Below, in pieces: positions 33,412 to 41,158 of a DNA stretch of 46,287 nucleotides. Each line of letters starts with the position of its first letter. Within the stretch, counting starts at the first letter, position 1. The stretch is taken from contig JAOAJK010000012.1 of the NCBI GenBank assembly GCA_026414225.1, forward strand, positions 1 through 46,287, read 5' to 3'. This stretch comes from Thermoplasmata archaeon (lineage in GTDB: Archaea > Thermoplasmatota > Thermoplasmata > Lutacidiplasmatales > SKW197). A program made the translations under genes and the position numbers. A model generated the notes under the pieces. It searched no databases. It worked only from the letters and a program-made list of their open reading frames with translations, and was not told the DNA's origin.

Positions 33412-33420
33412 TTTTATATA
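33412..33420 (+). promoter_or_regulatory. TATA box of the RecB-like gene
   Basis: TTTTATATA, 23-31 bp before ATG 33443; leaderless. Confidence 0.65.
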
Positions 33421-33442
33421 CTCTCTGCCCCTTTACGCAACC

Positions 33443-34642
33443 ATGGGAATCAAGCTCTCATACTCCAGCATAGAATCCTACAAGACCTGCCCGCTCCAGT
33501 ACAAGCTTTCGAAAATTGACAAGATTGAACCCGAGGGAACAACGATAGAGGCGTTCATGGGCACCCTCGTCCACGAAACCCTGGAAAAACTCTACACGGA
33601 CCTTATCAACGGAAAGCTGGACACCCTTCGGGAACTGGAGGAATTTTACACGAACGAATGGAGGCTCCGGTGGAATCCTGAGAAAGTTAAGATTGTGAAA
33701 CGGAATTACACCCCTGAGAACTACTTTGATGTGGGAAAAAACTGCATTTCTGGCTACTACAGGAAATTCTATCCATTCAACCAGGCATTGCCCCTCTGGG
33801 TGGAAAAGGATTTTACGATAGATCTGGGCGAGGGAATAGAAATTACGGGCGTGATTGACCGTGTGGATAGGGCAGAAAAAGGGAAGTATGAGATCCACGA
33901 CTACAAGACCACCGGCACATTGCCCGACAAGGACTGGTGCGAGGAAAACGAGCAGCTCGGCATCTACCAGCTTGCCCTGCAGGAACAGTTCGATGATGTG
34001 GAAGAGGTGAGATTGATCTGGCACTACCTCAGGTTTGACACGGAGCGTGAGGTGAAACGGAGCCCTGAGCAACTTAACATGCTTAAGGAGAAACTGAGAA
34101 CCACCGCGCTTGAAATTCTCAACCAGAAAGAATTTGAGCCGAAAAAAAGCGTGCTCTGCGACTGGTGCCAGTACTGGAAGCACTGTCCGCTTAAAAAGCA
34201 TGCTCTGAAACTTGAGGATTTTGGACCCGAGGAAATTTCGGAAGAGGAGGGGTTTCAGCTCGCCACCCGATACGGTGAACTCCATGAAAAAATCCGGGAA
34301 CTGGAGGAGGAACTCGAGGCGGTGAAGAAAAAATTGCTGGAGTACGCGAGGGCCAACAAATATCTTGCTGTTGTGGGCAGGGATTGTGAGATTAAAATAA
34401 GGGAGTATGACAATGTGGAACTACCAGAAAAAAACAGTCCCGAGTACCTCGCCATCAAAAACGAGATAATGGCTGCCGGGCTGACCGATGAATTGATGGA
34501 AATCGACCGCTTCAAGCTTTCGAGCCGTGTGAAGAACGCCCAGCTTCCAGCATCGCTCATGAGTGCCGTAAAGCAGTTCTGCGGCATCTCCAAATATTCC
34601 AAATTTTACTTCAGCCAGAAAAAGAAGGAATATACACTATGA
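33443..34642 (+). CDS. RecB/Cas4-like PD-(D/E)XK nuclease
   Basis: A 399-residue nuclease: LSYSSIESYKTCPLQYKL start with the first cluster Cys, the GTLVHETLEKLY helix, the core GVIDRVDRA followed by YEIHDYKTTG (Asp and D-x-K), the QLGIYQLALQE motif, and C-terminal CDWCQYWKHCP, which with the first Cys can hold an iron-sulfur cluster as in Cas4/AddB-type enzymes. A coiled coil and an alpha/beta tail of about 120 residues follow. No CRISPR or cas gene is near, so a repair role is likelier than adaptation. Its stop overlaps the flippase gene by ATGA. Confidence 0.88.
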   Translation: MGIKLSYSSIESYKTCPLQYKLSKIDKIEPEGTTIEAFMGTLVHETLEKLYTDLINGKLDTLRELEEFYTNEWRLRWNPEKVKIVKRNYTPENYFDVGKNCISGYYRKFYPFNQALPLWVEKDFTIDLGEGIEITGVIDRVDRAEKGKYEIHDYKTTGTLPDKDWCEENEQLGIYQLALQEQFDDVEEVRLIWHYLRFDTEREVKRSPEQLNMLKEKLRTTALEILNQKEFEPKKSVLCDWCQYWKHCPLKKHALKLEDFGPEEISEEEGFQLATRYGELHEKIRELEEELEAVKKKLLEYARANKYLAVVGRDCEIKIREYDNVELPEKNSPEYLAIKNEIMAAGLTDELMEIDRFKLSSRVKNAQLPASLMSAVKQFCGISKYSKFYFSQKKKEYTL

Positions 34643-35814
34643 GCGAAAATAACAGCAGGAAACATCTGGTAAGCACGCTCACGGTCGGTGCGGGCAACCT
34701 TGTTGGCTACGCCCTGAACCTCGTGTTTTTCCTGCTTGCAGCCCGATTCCTGCTTTTTGAGGATTTTGGAATTTTCAGGTATCTGGTTTCGGTCGGGATG
34801 ATATTTTACAATTCTCTTTTTGCAGGGATATACACAACGATGACCAGGTTTTTGAGTGCGGAAAAAACGCCAGCAACTGGTTCCAACATACTGTGCTTCT
34901 CCACACTTCTATTACTGGCTTCCCTTCCACTGATGGCTTTCCTCGGCGGGGTTGCTCTCTGCCTCATCACCCTTTCCTTCTTCATCTCACAGTTTGTTTA
35001 TGCTTACCTCAGGGGCATCCGCGCATATGCCAGTCTCTCCCTCTACCTCGTTGGGGTGAATGCCATCAGGATTGCCCTCCTTGGCCTCCTGTATGTGTTC
35101 TCTCCAGGGATTGTGCTGTTTTCATCCATCTATCTGGCTGCAGCGGTGGCCCCGTTACCATTCATACTTTCCAGAGCGGATGCCAATGTGTTCCATGGTC
35201 CGCTCCAGAAAGCCCTCCTGAAACGATTGATTAAATTCTCTCTACCGCTTTACGGTTCCTCGATCGCTTATATCCTCGTTGCAAATCTGGATGCGGTGTT
35301 TATCAAGCAATTTCTGAGCGGGGCCGAGCTTTCGTGCTATATGGCAGCGAAGACCCTGATGACTGTCTTCGTCTTTGCACCGTTTGCTGTGAGCACCGTG
35401 ATTCTCCCTGAAACCGCAAGAAACAGGGAGATATGGCGGAATTTGAAATTCGGGCTGGTGGTTACTGCAGGGGTCTCACTCCTTCTTGCAATTCCCTTCT
35501 GCCTCCTGCCGGAGCTTGTGCTGGGTGTGGTTTATCCCGAGACCTATTTGCCAGCAGCCAGGGTGCTACCACTCCTCAGCATTGCGATGGTGCTCTTTGC
35601 CTGCTCCGATGTTTTTGCATCTGTCTGGACTGGGGCTGGAAAACCCCTGTACGAAGGTGTTGTTCTCGGCATAGCTGCGGTTGCAGATGGGCTGCTGCTT
35701 TACTTCCTTCTGCCTGTGATGGGCATAACCGGGGCTGCTTTGGCTCTGCTCATCGCGTACGGAACTGCAACTCTTCTATGGGCCGGCCTAACGGCGGTCA
35801 GGTCAAACCAATGA
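34639..35814 (+). CDS. Polysaccharide/lipid-linked oligosaccharide flippase (MOP superfamily)
   Basis: A 391-residue membrane protein with about 12 hydrophobic segments, starting LVSTLTVGAGNLVGYALNLVFFLLAARFLLFEDFGIFRYL, cut here as LVSTLTVGAGNLVGYALN then LLAARFLLFEDFGIF, the common start of Wzx/RfbX-type proteins. It would move lipid-linked sugars across the membrane for surface glycans. No glycosyltransferase is adjacent; the coupling with a nuclease gene (ATGA overlap) is odd and may be accidental. Confidence 0.82.
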   Translation: MSENNSRKHLVSTLTVGAGNLVGYALNLVFFLLAARFLLFEDFGIFRYLVSVGMIFYNSLFAGIYTTMTRFLSAEKTPATGSNILCFSTLLLLASLPLMAFLGGVALCLITLSFFISQFVYAYLRGIRAYASLSLYLVGVNAIRIALLGLLYVFSPGIVLFSSIYLAAAVAPLPFILSRADANVFHGPLQKALLKRLIKFSLPLYGSSIAYILVANLDAVFIKQFLSGAELSCYMAAKTLMTVFVFAPFAVSTVILPETARNREIWRNLKFGLVVTAGVSLLLAIPFCLLPELVLGVVYPETYLPAARVLPLLSIAMVLFACSDVFASVWTGAGKPLYEGVVLGIAAVADGLLLYFLLPVMGITGAALALLIAYGTATLLWAGLTAVRSNQ

Positions 35815-35905
35815 AGAAAATAAACCGGGCCAAACACGGATGAAGCCAGAGTTGGGCTCAACCTTAGCGGATCTCCCGAACGGCGTATTCGTTTTTATCA
35901 GTTTA

Positions 35906-35981
35906 ACAATCTCTCGGTCAGTAGCAGATTGCATGATGATTAGCGAAGGGACTGAAAATGACTGCTGGGAATCTTCCCATC
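35906..35981 (+). repeat. 76-bp direct repeat, left copy
   Basis: Identical over 76 bp to 37581-37656. It ends in a hairpin TGGGAATCTTCCCA and contains ATGATGA and CTGA exactly 12 bp apart, like half of a box C/D guide RNA, though no second D box is present. It lies 92 bp after the flippase gene and just before the promoter of the DprA-like gene. Confidence 0.97.
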
Positions 35982-36029
35982 GTAAAGGGGCAACAAAACT
36001 TATTAATCTATGTTTCTCTTAACTTTATC

Positions 36030-36758
36030 ATGATGAGTGGCTTTGAGCATAAAAGAATCTCGGTTTCCGAGTTGCTGGGCAGACCATTGAATTTGGTTGA
36101 AGAAAAGTACGCACCAAGGGAATTGTTTGTATCTGGAGTGCTGAAAATCCCATTTGAAGGGCTCCGGGTGGCTGTTATTGGGACAAGAGAACCTTCCAAG
36201 GAAGGGCTGGATTTGACAGAAAAACTTGTCATCGAGTTTGTGAGAAGAGATTGGATTGTTGTTAGTGGGCTCGCGAGGGGAATAGACACCAAAGCCCACA
36301 AAACCGCCTTGGAAAAGGGCGGCAAGACAATTGCGGTGCTAGGAACACCGATTGAGAAGTGTTATCCTCCGGAAAATAAGGACTTGCAGGAGGAAATCAG
36401 AAAGAAAGGGCTGCTTATCAGCCAGTTTCCCCAGAGCGCACAAATCCAGCGTAAGAATTTCGTAATCCGAAACAGGACAATGGCATTGCTTTCTCATGCT
36501 ACGGTTATCACTGATGCTGGTGAAACGAGCGGTGTAGTCTCCCAGGGCTGGGAGACATTGAGGTTGGGAAGATTGCTTTTTATTTCGAAGGAACTAGAAG
36601 AGTTGGAGTGGGCAGAGAGGATGGTGGAATATGGAGCAATCATTTATGAGGGTATAGAGGCGGTCCTGAGAACAATAGAGCAGGAGTGTGCTCCGATTGA
36701 ATTGATGGATTTTGGTGAGGAGGTATTGATGAGTGATATCTCGAATACCAATCACTGA
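36030..36758 (+). CDS. DprA/Smf-like (SLOG) Rossmann protein
   Basis: A 242-residue protein that matches the DprA core: VIGTREPSKEGL, then WIVVSGLARGIDTKAHKTAL, TIAVLGTPIEKCYPPEN, FVIRNRTMALLSHATVI and GETSGVVSQGWETLRLGR. It lacks the C-terminal winged helix of competence DprA. DprA loads RecA on incoming DNA; related SLOG proteins bind nucleotides and occur in conflict systems (known). The start is ATG 36030 (or 36033) after a TATA-like ACTTATTAAT at 35998-36007. It overlaps the next gene by 26 bp and sits inside a pair of 76-bp repeats. Confidence 0.88.
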   Translation: MMSGFEHKRISVSELLGRPLNLVEEKYAPRELFVSGVLKIPFEGLRVAVIGTREPSKEGLDLTEKLVIEFVRRDWIVVSGLARGIDTKAHKTALEKGGKTIAVLGTPIEKCYPPENKDLQEEIRKKGLLISQFPQSAQIQRKNFVIRNRTMALLSHATVITDAGETSGVVSQGWETLRLGRLLFISKELEELEWAERMVEYGAIIYEGIEAVLRTIEQECAPIELMDFGEEVLMSDISNTNH

Positions 36759-37416
36759 ACTCACATATTTTTCACTTTTTTCCTACGTTACAGGCCATTA
36801 CTCCACCGAGAATTCCGAAATTCTTCAAAATGCTAGGGCTATCGCATACGCAATAAAAAATGAGAATTACATAGCAACCAGAAAAATGTGGGCCTCAGAA
36901 TTTGTTGCAAAAAAACTTCATGAGGTTATGAGGAGCGACTTTTTATGGATGGATGCATTTTCCTCAGATGCTATTCTTGTTCCAGTACCACGGAGTTCTT
37001 TAACAAAACAACATACTCTCTGGCCTTCTTCAGAAATTGCGAAGAAAATGGAAAATGAAGGTTTTGGGAAGGCAGTTCAAATGATTAAAAGAATTAAACC
37101 AGTCCGAAAATCATCAATGTGCCTGCCTCACGAAAGGGCAAAGCCTATTGAACATTATGACTCTCTCGGGTTTGATAAAATTCCTATTAATATTAATGTA
37201 GATAAAATTATTCTTATAGACGATGTGGTAACGCGTGGCCATACTTTTATGGGGGCTGCGTGGAAAATCTTTGAAAAATTTCCAAAGTCCAAGATATGTT
37301 GTTTTGCAGCTGTTCGTGCTATTTCCCAACATCATAATTTTAAAAAATGGTTTGACCCTGTAAAAGGGAAAATAGAATACCGAAAGGCAGAAGAGGACTG
37401 TCTAAGGAACCCATAA
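36733..37416 (+). CDS. ComF-like phosphoribosyltransferase
   Basis: A 227-residue protein with an N-terminal helical part (ENSEILQNARAIAYAIKNEN), then the phosphoribosyltransferase fold with AILVPVPRSSL and the PRPP loop KIILIDDVVTRGHTF. The ComF zinc finger is absent. It starts at GTG 36733 behind GAGGAGG inside the DprA-like gene, so the two are translationally coupled. Base content is low: 22 of 60 G+C at 36841-36900 and 17 of 60 at 37141-37200, against 37 of 60 in hypB at 38221-38280, which suggests transfer. With the DprA-like gene it resembles SLOG-plus-PRTase pairs discussed for immunity or DNA uptake (inference). Confidence 0.85.
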   Translation: MISRIPITELTYFSLFSYVTGHYSTENSEILQNARAIAYAIKNENYIATRKMWASEFVAKKLHEVMRSDFLWMDAFSSDAILVPVPRSSLTKQHTLWPSSEIAKKMENEGFGKAVQMIKRIKPVRKSSMCLPHERAKPIEHYDSLGFDKIPININVDKIILIDDVVTRGHTFMGAAWKIFEKFPKSKICCFAAVRAISQHHNFKKWFDPVKGKIEYRKAEEDCLRNP

Positions 37417-37772
37417 TAATATCCTTCGAAAAAATAAGACGTGGTGGCAGTGGGACTAAAATCAAGATAGAGAGTAAAAATATAGCAACTAGCCCGAAAA
37501 TCTGGGAAAATTTGTCTCATACTCAATCCTTTACGATAATAACATAAGCCCTCCAACCACCGTAATTCCACATGGCACCGACAATCTCTCGGTCAGTAGC
37601 AGATTGCATGATGATTAGCGAAGGGACTGAAAATGACTGCTGGGAATCTTCCCATCATGGATGAGGTAACAAGTATACCACAATGGAGGTGGCGGGGGTT
37701 GCAGGTGTCCGTGGCGTGATCTTCCGAATCACTTCCCCGTTTAATTTTGTCCTACAGCCCGCCCAAGCACAA
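37417..37772. other. Gap holding the right repeat; otherwise empty
   Basis: This stretch between the phosphoribosyltransferase gene and the next promoter contains the second 76-bp repeat and nothing else convincing. A 30-codon frame runs through the repeat (37572-37664), and a 20-codon frame follows, but neither resembles a protein. No integrase, transposase or tRNA was found. Confidence 0.6.
37581..37656 (+). repeat. 76-bp direct repeat, right copy
   Basis: Perfect copy of 35906-35981 in the same orientation, 1.6 kb downstream. The bases on both sides differ between copies, so the repeat boundaries are sharp. Together they bracket the DprA-like and phosphoribosyltransferase genes. Confidence 0.97.
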
Positions 37773-37783
37773 CCTTTTTATTG
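37773..37783 (+). promoter_or_regulatory. TATA box of the microprotein-hypB operon
   Basis: CCTTTTTATTG, 22-32 bp before ATG 37805; leaderless. Confidence 0.5.
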
Positions 37784-37804
37784 TAAATTCTATTCCTTTT
37801 TTTC

Positions 37805-37960
37805 ATGAAGGTAAAGAAGGCACTCCCGCTCCTCCTGCTCTTCGTGCTTCCGCTTCTACTGATTGCGGCATCCATAGGAATGAAATGGAACATATGGGGA
37901 ATCGTGGCAGGGATTACCTGGCTCGGCACGGGGTTTGTCTATCTCCTTACATACGAATAA
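37805..37960 (+). CDS. 51-residue membrane microprotein upstream of hypB
   Basis: Starts MKVKKALPLLLLFVLPLLLI and has two hydrophobic segments (about 6-22 and 30-48) joined by GMKWN. It lies 10 bp before hypB, whose ribosome site GGTGGGAG overlaps the gap, and has a well-placed TATA box. No family was recognised. Placement suggests co-expression with HypB; whether it acts in nickel handling is unknown. Confidence 0.6.
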   Translation: MKVKKALPLLLLFVLPLLLIAASIGMKWNIWGIVAGITWLGTGFVYLLTYE

Positions 37961-37970
37961 GGTGGGAGCA

Positions 37971-38630
37971 ATGCACAAGATAACGAATGTCCAGATTGGA
38001 ACTGATATTCTTAAGGCAAATCTTTCAATCGCCCATGAAATCTCAGAGGAATTGAAGGCCCATGGGATAAAGAGCTACGAGTTTATGGGTGCAGTTGGCT
38101 CGGGCAAGACCCTGATAATCGAGCGATTGATTGAGAGGTTGAAGGCCAAGGGGGTTCGGTGTGCGGTGATTGCCGGGGATGTCTCGGGTAACGATGACTA
38201 CCTGCGCTTCATCGCCCGCGGGGCCCAGGCGGTGAATGTGAACACGGGCAAGGAGTGCCATCTGGATGCCCACTACATCCAGCATGCCCTCGAACATCTT
38301 GACCTTCATTCCATTGATGTGCTCTTCATAGAGAATGTGGGCAATCTCGTATGCCCTTCAGATTTTCCGCTCGGTGCGGACATGCGAATTGTGGTGATTT
38401 CCACAACCGAGGGCGATGACATGGTGCGAAAGCACCCAGTCATCTTCGCAAATGCTGACCTTGCCGTGCTCAACAAGAAGGACCTTGCTGGCTATGTGGA
38501 TGTGGATCCGAATGTGGTAATTTCAGATTACAAGAGAATCGTGCCCCACAAAAAAATCCTGCTAACGGATGCGAAGCATGGCGAAGGCATAGATGAGCTG
38601 ATGAAGGAAATGGGGTTGATGCGGGAGTAG
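37971..38630 (+). CDS. hypB: Hydrogenase/urease nickel-insertion GTPase HypB
   Basis: SIMIBI-class GTPase that hands nickel to HypA or directly to nickel enzymes. The 219-residue protein has the P-loop GAVGSGKTLI, AVIAGDVSGNDDYL, metal-binding KECHLDAHYIQ (Cys and His of the G-domain site), IENVGNLVCPSDF, and the guanine motif NKKDLAG. The N-terminal CxxCGC nickel site of E. coli HypB is absent, as in other archaeal forms. No hypA, other hyp gene or hydrogenase is in the window. The last codons and stop lie within tRNA-Leu. Confidence 0.93.
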   Translation: MHKITNVQIGTDILKANLSIAHEISEELKAHGIKSYEFMGAVGSGKTLIIERLIERLKAKGVRCAVIAGDVSGNDDYLRFIARGAQAVNVNTGKECHLDAHYIQHALEHLDLHSIDVLFIENVGNLVCPSDFPLGADMRIVVISTTEGDDMVRKHPVIFANADLAVLNKKDLAGYVDVDPNVVISDYKRIVPHKKILLTDAKHGEGIDELMKEMGLMRE

Positions 38631-38705
38631 TCAAGTCTGGTCAAAGGCGCCAGATTCAGGGTCTGGTCCCGTAGGGGTTCCCAGGTTCAAATCCTGGCTC
38701 CCGCA
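38621..38705 (+). tRNA. tRNA-Leu (CAG)
   Basis: Acceptor GCGGGAG/CTCCCGC, anticodon stem CCAGA/TCTGG with loop TTCAGGG (anticodon CAG), long variable arm (TCCCGTAGGGGTT), and T arm CCAGG-TTCAAAT-CCTGG. No intron; CCA is not encoded. Its first 10 bases are the last codons of hypB including TAG, so the tRNA and mRNA ends overlap on the same strand. Confidence 0.97.
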
Positions 38706-38709
38706 CTGT

Positions 38710-39213
38710 TTACCTCTTGTATTCCGCGTATCTCTTTGCTTTATGGCCCCTCGCAAGTTCCAGGTATTCCTCCGCATTCCTCCTCGTTGCCTCAACCAAG
38801 GACGGGTCATTCTCCCTTATGATTTTGGCTGGAATGCCCACAGCTACGGAGTTTGGTGGTATCTTCATTCCCTCTTTCACCACCGCGCCCGCACCTACAA
38901 TGCACCCATCTCCAATGTCGGCACCGTTGAGGACCACCGCGTTCATTCCAACGATGATGTAATTTCCCAGCCGGGCACCGTGAACCACGGCCCCGTGCCC
39001 GAGGGTAACATAATCGCCAATGAAGACCCTGTCCCTGGGGGAAGTGTGGATTACGCAGTTGTCCTGGATGTTCGTGCATTTTCCAATCGATATCGGAAGC
39101 AAGTCCCCGCGAATTACCGCATTCGGCCAGACCGATGAATCTTCTCCAATTTCCACATCTCCGATTATCACAGCACTCTCATGCACATAGCAGCTAGGAT
39201 GAATCTTTACCAT
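38710..39213 (-). CDS. Gamma-carbonic-anhydrase-like hexapeptide protein
   Basis: A 167-residue left-handed beta-helix protein. The strands VIIGDVEIGEDSSVWPNAVI and NYIIVGMNAVVLNGADIGDG show the hexapeptide pattern, and the three zinc His ligands are visible in CVIHTS and VTLGHGAVVHG. Members are gamma-type carbonic anhydrases or related acyl-carrier enzymes (for example PaaY/YrdA type); the lack of the acidic loop of the Methanosarcina Cam enzyme leaves activity uncertain. ATG 39213 lies about 25 bp after the TATA box at 39235-39244. Confidence 0.85.
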   Translation of the reverse strand: MVKIHPSCYVHESAVIIGDVEIGEDSSVWPNAVIRGDLLPISIGKCTNIQDNCVIHTSPRDRVFIGDYVTLGHGAVVHGARLGNYIIVGMNAVVLNGADIGDGCIVGAGAVVKEGMKIPPNSVAVGIPAKIIRENDPSLVEATRRNAEEYLELARGHKAKRYAEYKR

Positions 39214-39234
39214 GGTGGTGCAAACTCCCACTGG

Positions 39235-39244
39235 GTTTTATAAT
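39235..39244 (-). promoter_or_regulatory. TATA box of the gamma-CA-like gene
   Basis: ATTATAAAAC on the minus strand, 22-31 bp before ATG 39213. Confidence 0.6.
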
Positions 39245-39294
39245 TTTCTCCCCGAAAAGAATAACTGCGAAGTTCTCAGGAATCTATGCAACCT

Positions 39295-39939
39295 TCACTT
39301 CCCGCCCCTCTGCTCCCTAGCATGCCCCCTGCCCCTCAGCTCAATTTCCCGCATCTTCTCGATTACTTCTGGAGCCCGGGAATAATGTTTCGAATAACTA
39401 TCGACCACAATCTCAAACTTCTCAAATACCTCCGCATGGGCACTCAAAAATGCCTCGCGGAGCAGATGCAAATCGACACCCTTTGCCTCCGTGCTCCTGG
39501 TCTTAGCCCCCAAACTGAAGTCAATCAGGTAGAGTTTTCCCTCATACACCAGCATGTTCGAGGTGGTCAGGTCACCGTGGACGATGTCATTGCTGTGGAT
39601 TCTCGCAATCACCCTGCCCAACTCTTCGAGGATATTATCCCGTGCCCCCGCGTTCATCTTTGCAATCTGGGTTTTCAAGTTCGGGCTGGGAATGTACTCC
39701 ATAACTATCTTAAATTCATCCACATCCAGAATTACTGGCACTGAAACGCCCGCACATCTAGATGCATGCATCAGCCGTGCCTCTGCCTTCGTTCTTGCTT
39801 TTCTCAATTCAAAATCAATCTCCGGATGTCTGTAGCCCTTCGGAATCCGCTCCTTCACCACTGCCTCAATTCCAAAAAATTTTGTCTTGTAGATGATGGA
39901 CTCAGCTCCCCTCGCTATAATCTCCTGGACCTCTACCAT
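39295..39939 (-). CDS. bud32: KEOPS kinase/ATPase Bud32
   Basis: Small atypical kinase of the KEOPS complex, which makes t6A37 on ANN-decoding tRNAs. The 214-residue protein has ARGAESIIYK (in place of a Gly-rich loop), AVVKERIPKGYRHPEID (catalytic Lys), VMEYIPSP, the HGDLTTSNML catalytic loop and DFSLG in place of DFG, and ends in a basic tail (RGRGHAREQRGGK). It is separate here, whereas many euryarchaea fuse it to Kae1; Kae1 is not in the window. It is the last gene of the glmM-glmU operon, with GTGAGG before its ATG. Confidence 0.93.
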   Translation of the reverse strand: MVEVQEIIARGAESIIYKTKFFGIEAVVKERIPKGYRHPEIDFELRKARTKAEARLMHASRCAGVSVPVILDVDEFKIVMEYIPSPNLKTQIAKMNAGARDNILEELGRVIARIHSNDIVHGDLTTSNMLVYEGKLYLIDFSLGAKTRSTEAKGVDLHLLREAFLSAHAEVFEKFEIVVDSYSKHYSRAPEVIEKMREIELRGRGHAREQRGGK

Positions 39940-39946
39940 TTTCGCC

Positions 39947-41158
39947 TCACATTATCCTTGTTCCTGGCAGATAATATCTTGCCTCAACCGCCTTCCCAGC
40001 AGCCACCCAGCATTCCTCGCTCAGCACCGTGCCCGGATTTATGGAACAATTTATTCCGAGCTTGCAATCATCCCCGATGATCGCTCCGAATTTTCTCAAC
40101 CCCGTTGGCACTCTAACTCCCTGGACAAACGAATGGATTTCCTTCCCATCAAGCCGGAGATTCGCAATCTTCGTCCCGGCACCGAGATTCACCCGCATCC
40201 CTATGATGCTGTCGCCAACATAATTGAAATGCGGTGCATTTGAATTTGCCATAATAATAGAGTTCTTAATCTCACTCGCGTTTCCGACATGGCAGTTATC
40301 ACCGATGTAGGTGCTTGGCCGAATGTAAGCGTTGGGGCCGATCCTGCAATTTTTCCCGATGTAAGCAGGGCCCACAATATAGGTGCCCGAATGCACCACG
40401 GTTCCTTCCCCTATCACCACATTTCCTTTCACGACTGCATAATCCTCGACCCCTCCCAGAATCTGCCGCTGCACATTTCTCAGCAGGATTTCATTTGCCT
40501 TCAACAGTTCCCAGGGCTTTCCGATGTCCTCCCACGGCCCCGTGCTTCTGATGCAAACCACCTTTTGCTGGGCTGCAAGCAAATTGATGGCATCGGTCAA
40601 CTCATACTCTCCCCGGGGTGAGACCCCTATTTTCTCCAGGGCCTCAAAAATCTCGGGCGTGAAATAATAGATGCCCGCGTTGATATAGTCCCCCTTGTAC
40701 CTCGCCTTCTCATGGATTTTCACCAATACATCTCCATCAGATTCCACTGTCCCATAATCCCCTGTGTTTTTTCGCTCCACAGCAGCCAGCACATTTTTTC
40801 CGCCCTTTCCCTTCTCCAGCAACACTTTCAAAATTGCCTCGTCAAACACGATGTCCCCGTTGATGCAAACGAACTCACTGTCACAAAATTTCCTCGCTGC
40901 CTTCACCGCATCCCCCGTGCCCGCAGGCCTTTCCTGGCGGATAAGGGTTATACCCTCTTTTCCCTCAAACATCTCTCGGAACTGGGCTTCATGCTGATGC
41001 ACCACAACACCTATCTCCTCGATCCCGGCATTTTTCAGGGCATCCAGGGTGTGCAGGAGCAAGGGCTTTCCCGCTACAGGTATCAGCGGCTTCGGAATTT
41101 TTGCGGTCAGGGGCTTCAACCTTTTTCCTTCGCCTGCAGCCAGCACAACTGCCTTCAA
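39947..41158 (-). CDS. glmU: Bifunctional sugar-1-phosphate nucleotidyltransferase/acyltransferase (archaeal GlmU)
   Basis: A 403-residue protein: an N-terminal nucleotidyltransferase (LAAGEGKRLKPLTAKIPKPL, CINGDIVF) and a C-terminal left-handed beta helix (IGEGTVVHSGTYIVGPAYIG, NCRIGPNAYIRPSTYIGDN). This pair makes UDP-GlcNAc or UDP-GalNAc in archaea from the product of GlmM, its neighbour. TTG 41158 overlaps the glmM stop (TTGA) and has GAGAGGTG at a good distance upstream; an in-frame GTG at 41167 is possible but sits too close to that site. Some relatives use glucose or other sugars. Confidence 0.88.
   Translation of the reverse strand: MKAVVLAAGEGKRLKPLTAKIPKPLIPVAGKPLLLHTLDALKNAGIEEIGVVVHQHEAQFREMFEGKEGITLIRQERPAGTGDAVKAARKFCDSEFVCINGDIVFDEAILKVLLEKGKGGKNVLAAVERKNTGDYGTVESDGDVLVKIHEKARYKGDYINAGIYYFTPEIFEALEKIGVSPRGEYELTDAINLLAAQQKVVCIRSTGPWEDIGKPWELLKANEILLRNVQRQILGGVEDYAVVKGNVVIGEGTVVHSGTYIVGPAYIGKNCRIGPNAYIRPSTYIGDNCHVGNASEIKNSIIMANSNAPHFNYVGDSIIGMRVNLGAGTKIANLRLDGKEIHSFVQGVRVPTGLRKFGAIIGDDCKLGINCSINPGTVLSEECWVAAGKAVEARYYLPGTRIM

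Noticed and set aside
33443-34642. Cas4 of a CRISPR system
   Set aside because: The nuclease has a long extra C-terminal part, and no repeats, spacers or other cas genes are in the window.
35932-35981. Complete box C/D guide RNA in the repeat
   Set aside because: Only one C-like and one D-like box with proper spacing are present; the second half has no CTGA.
37572-37664. 30-codon frame through the right 76-bp repeat
   Set aside because: The left copy has different flanking codons and no matching start or stop; nothing suggests translation.
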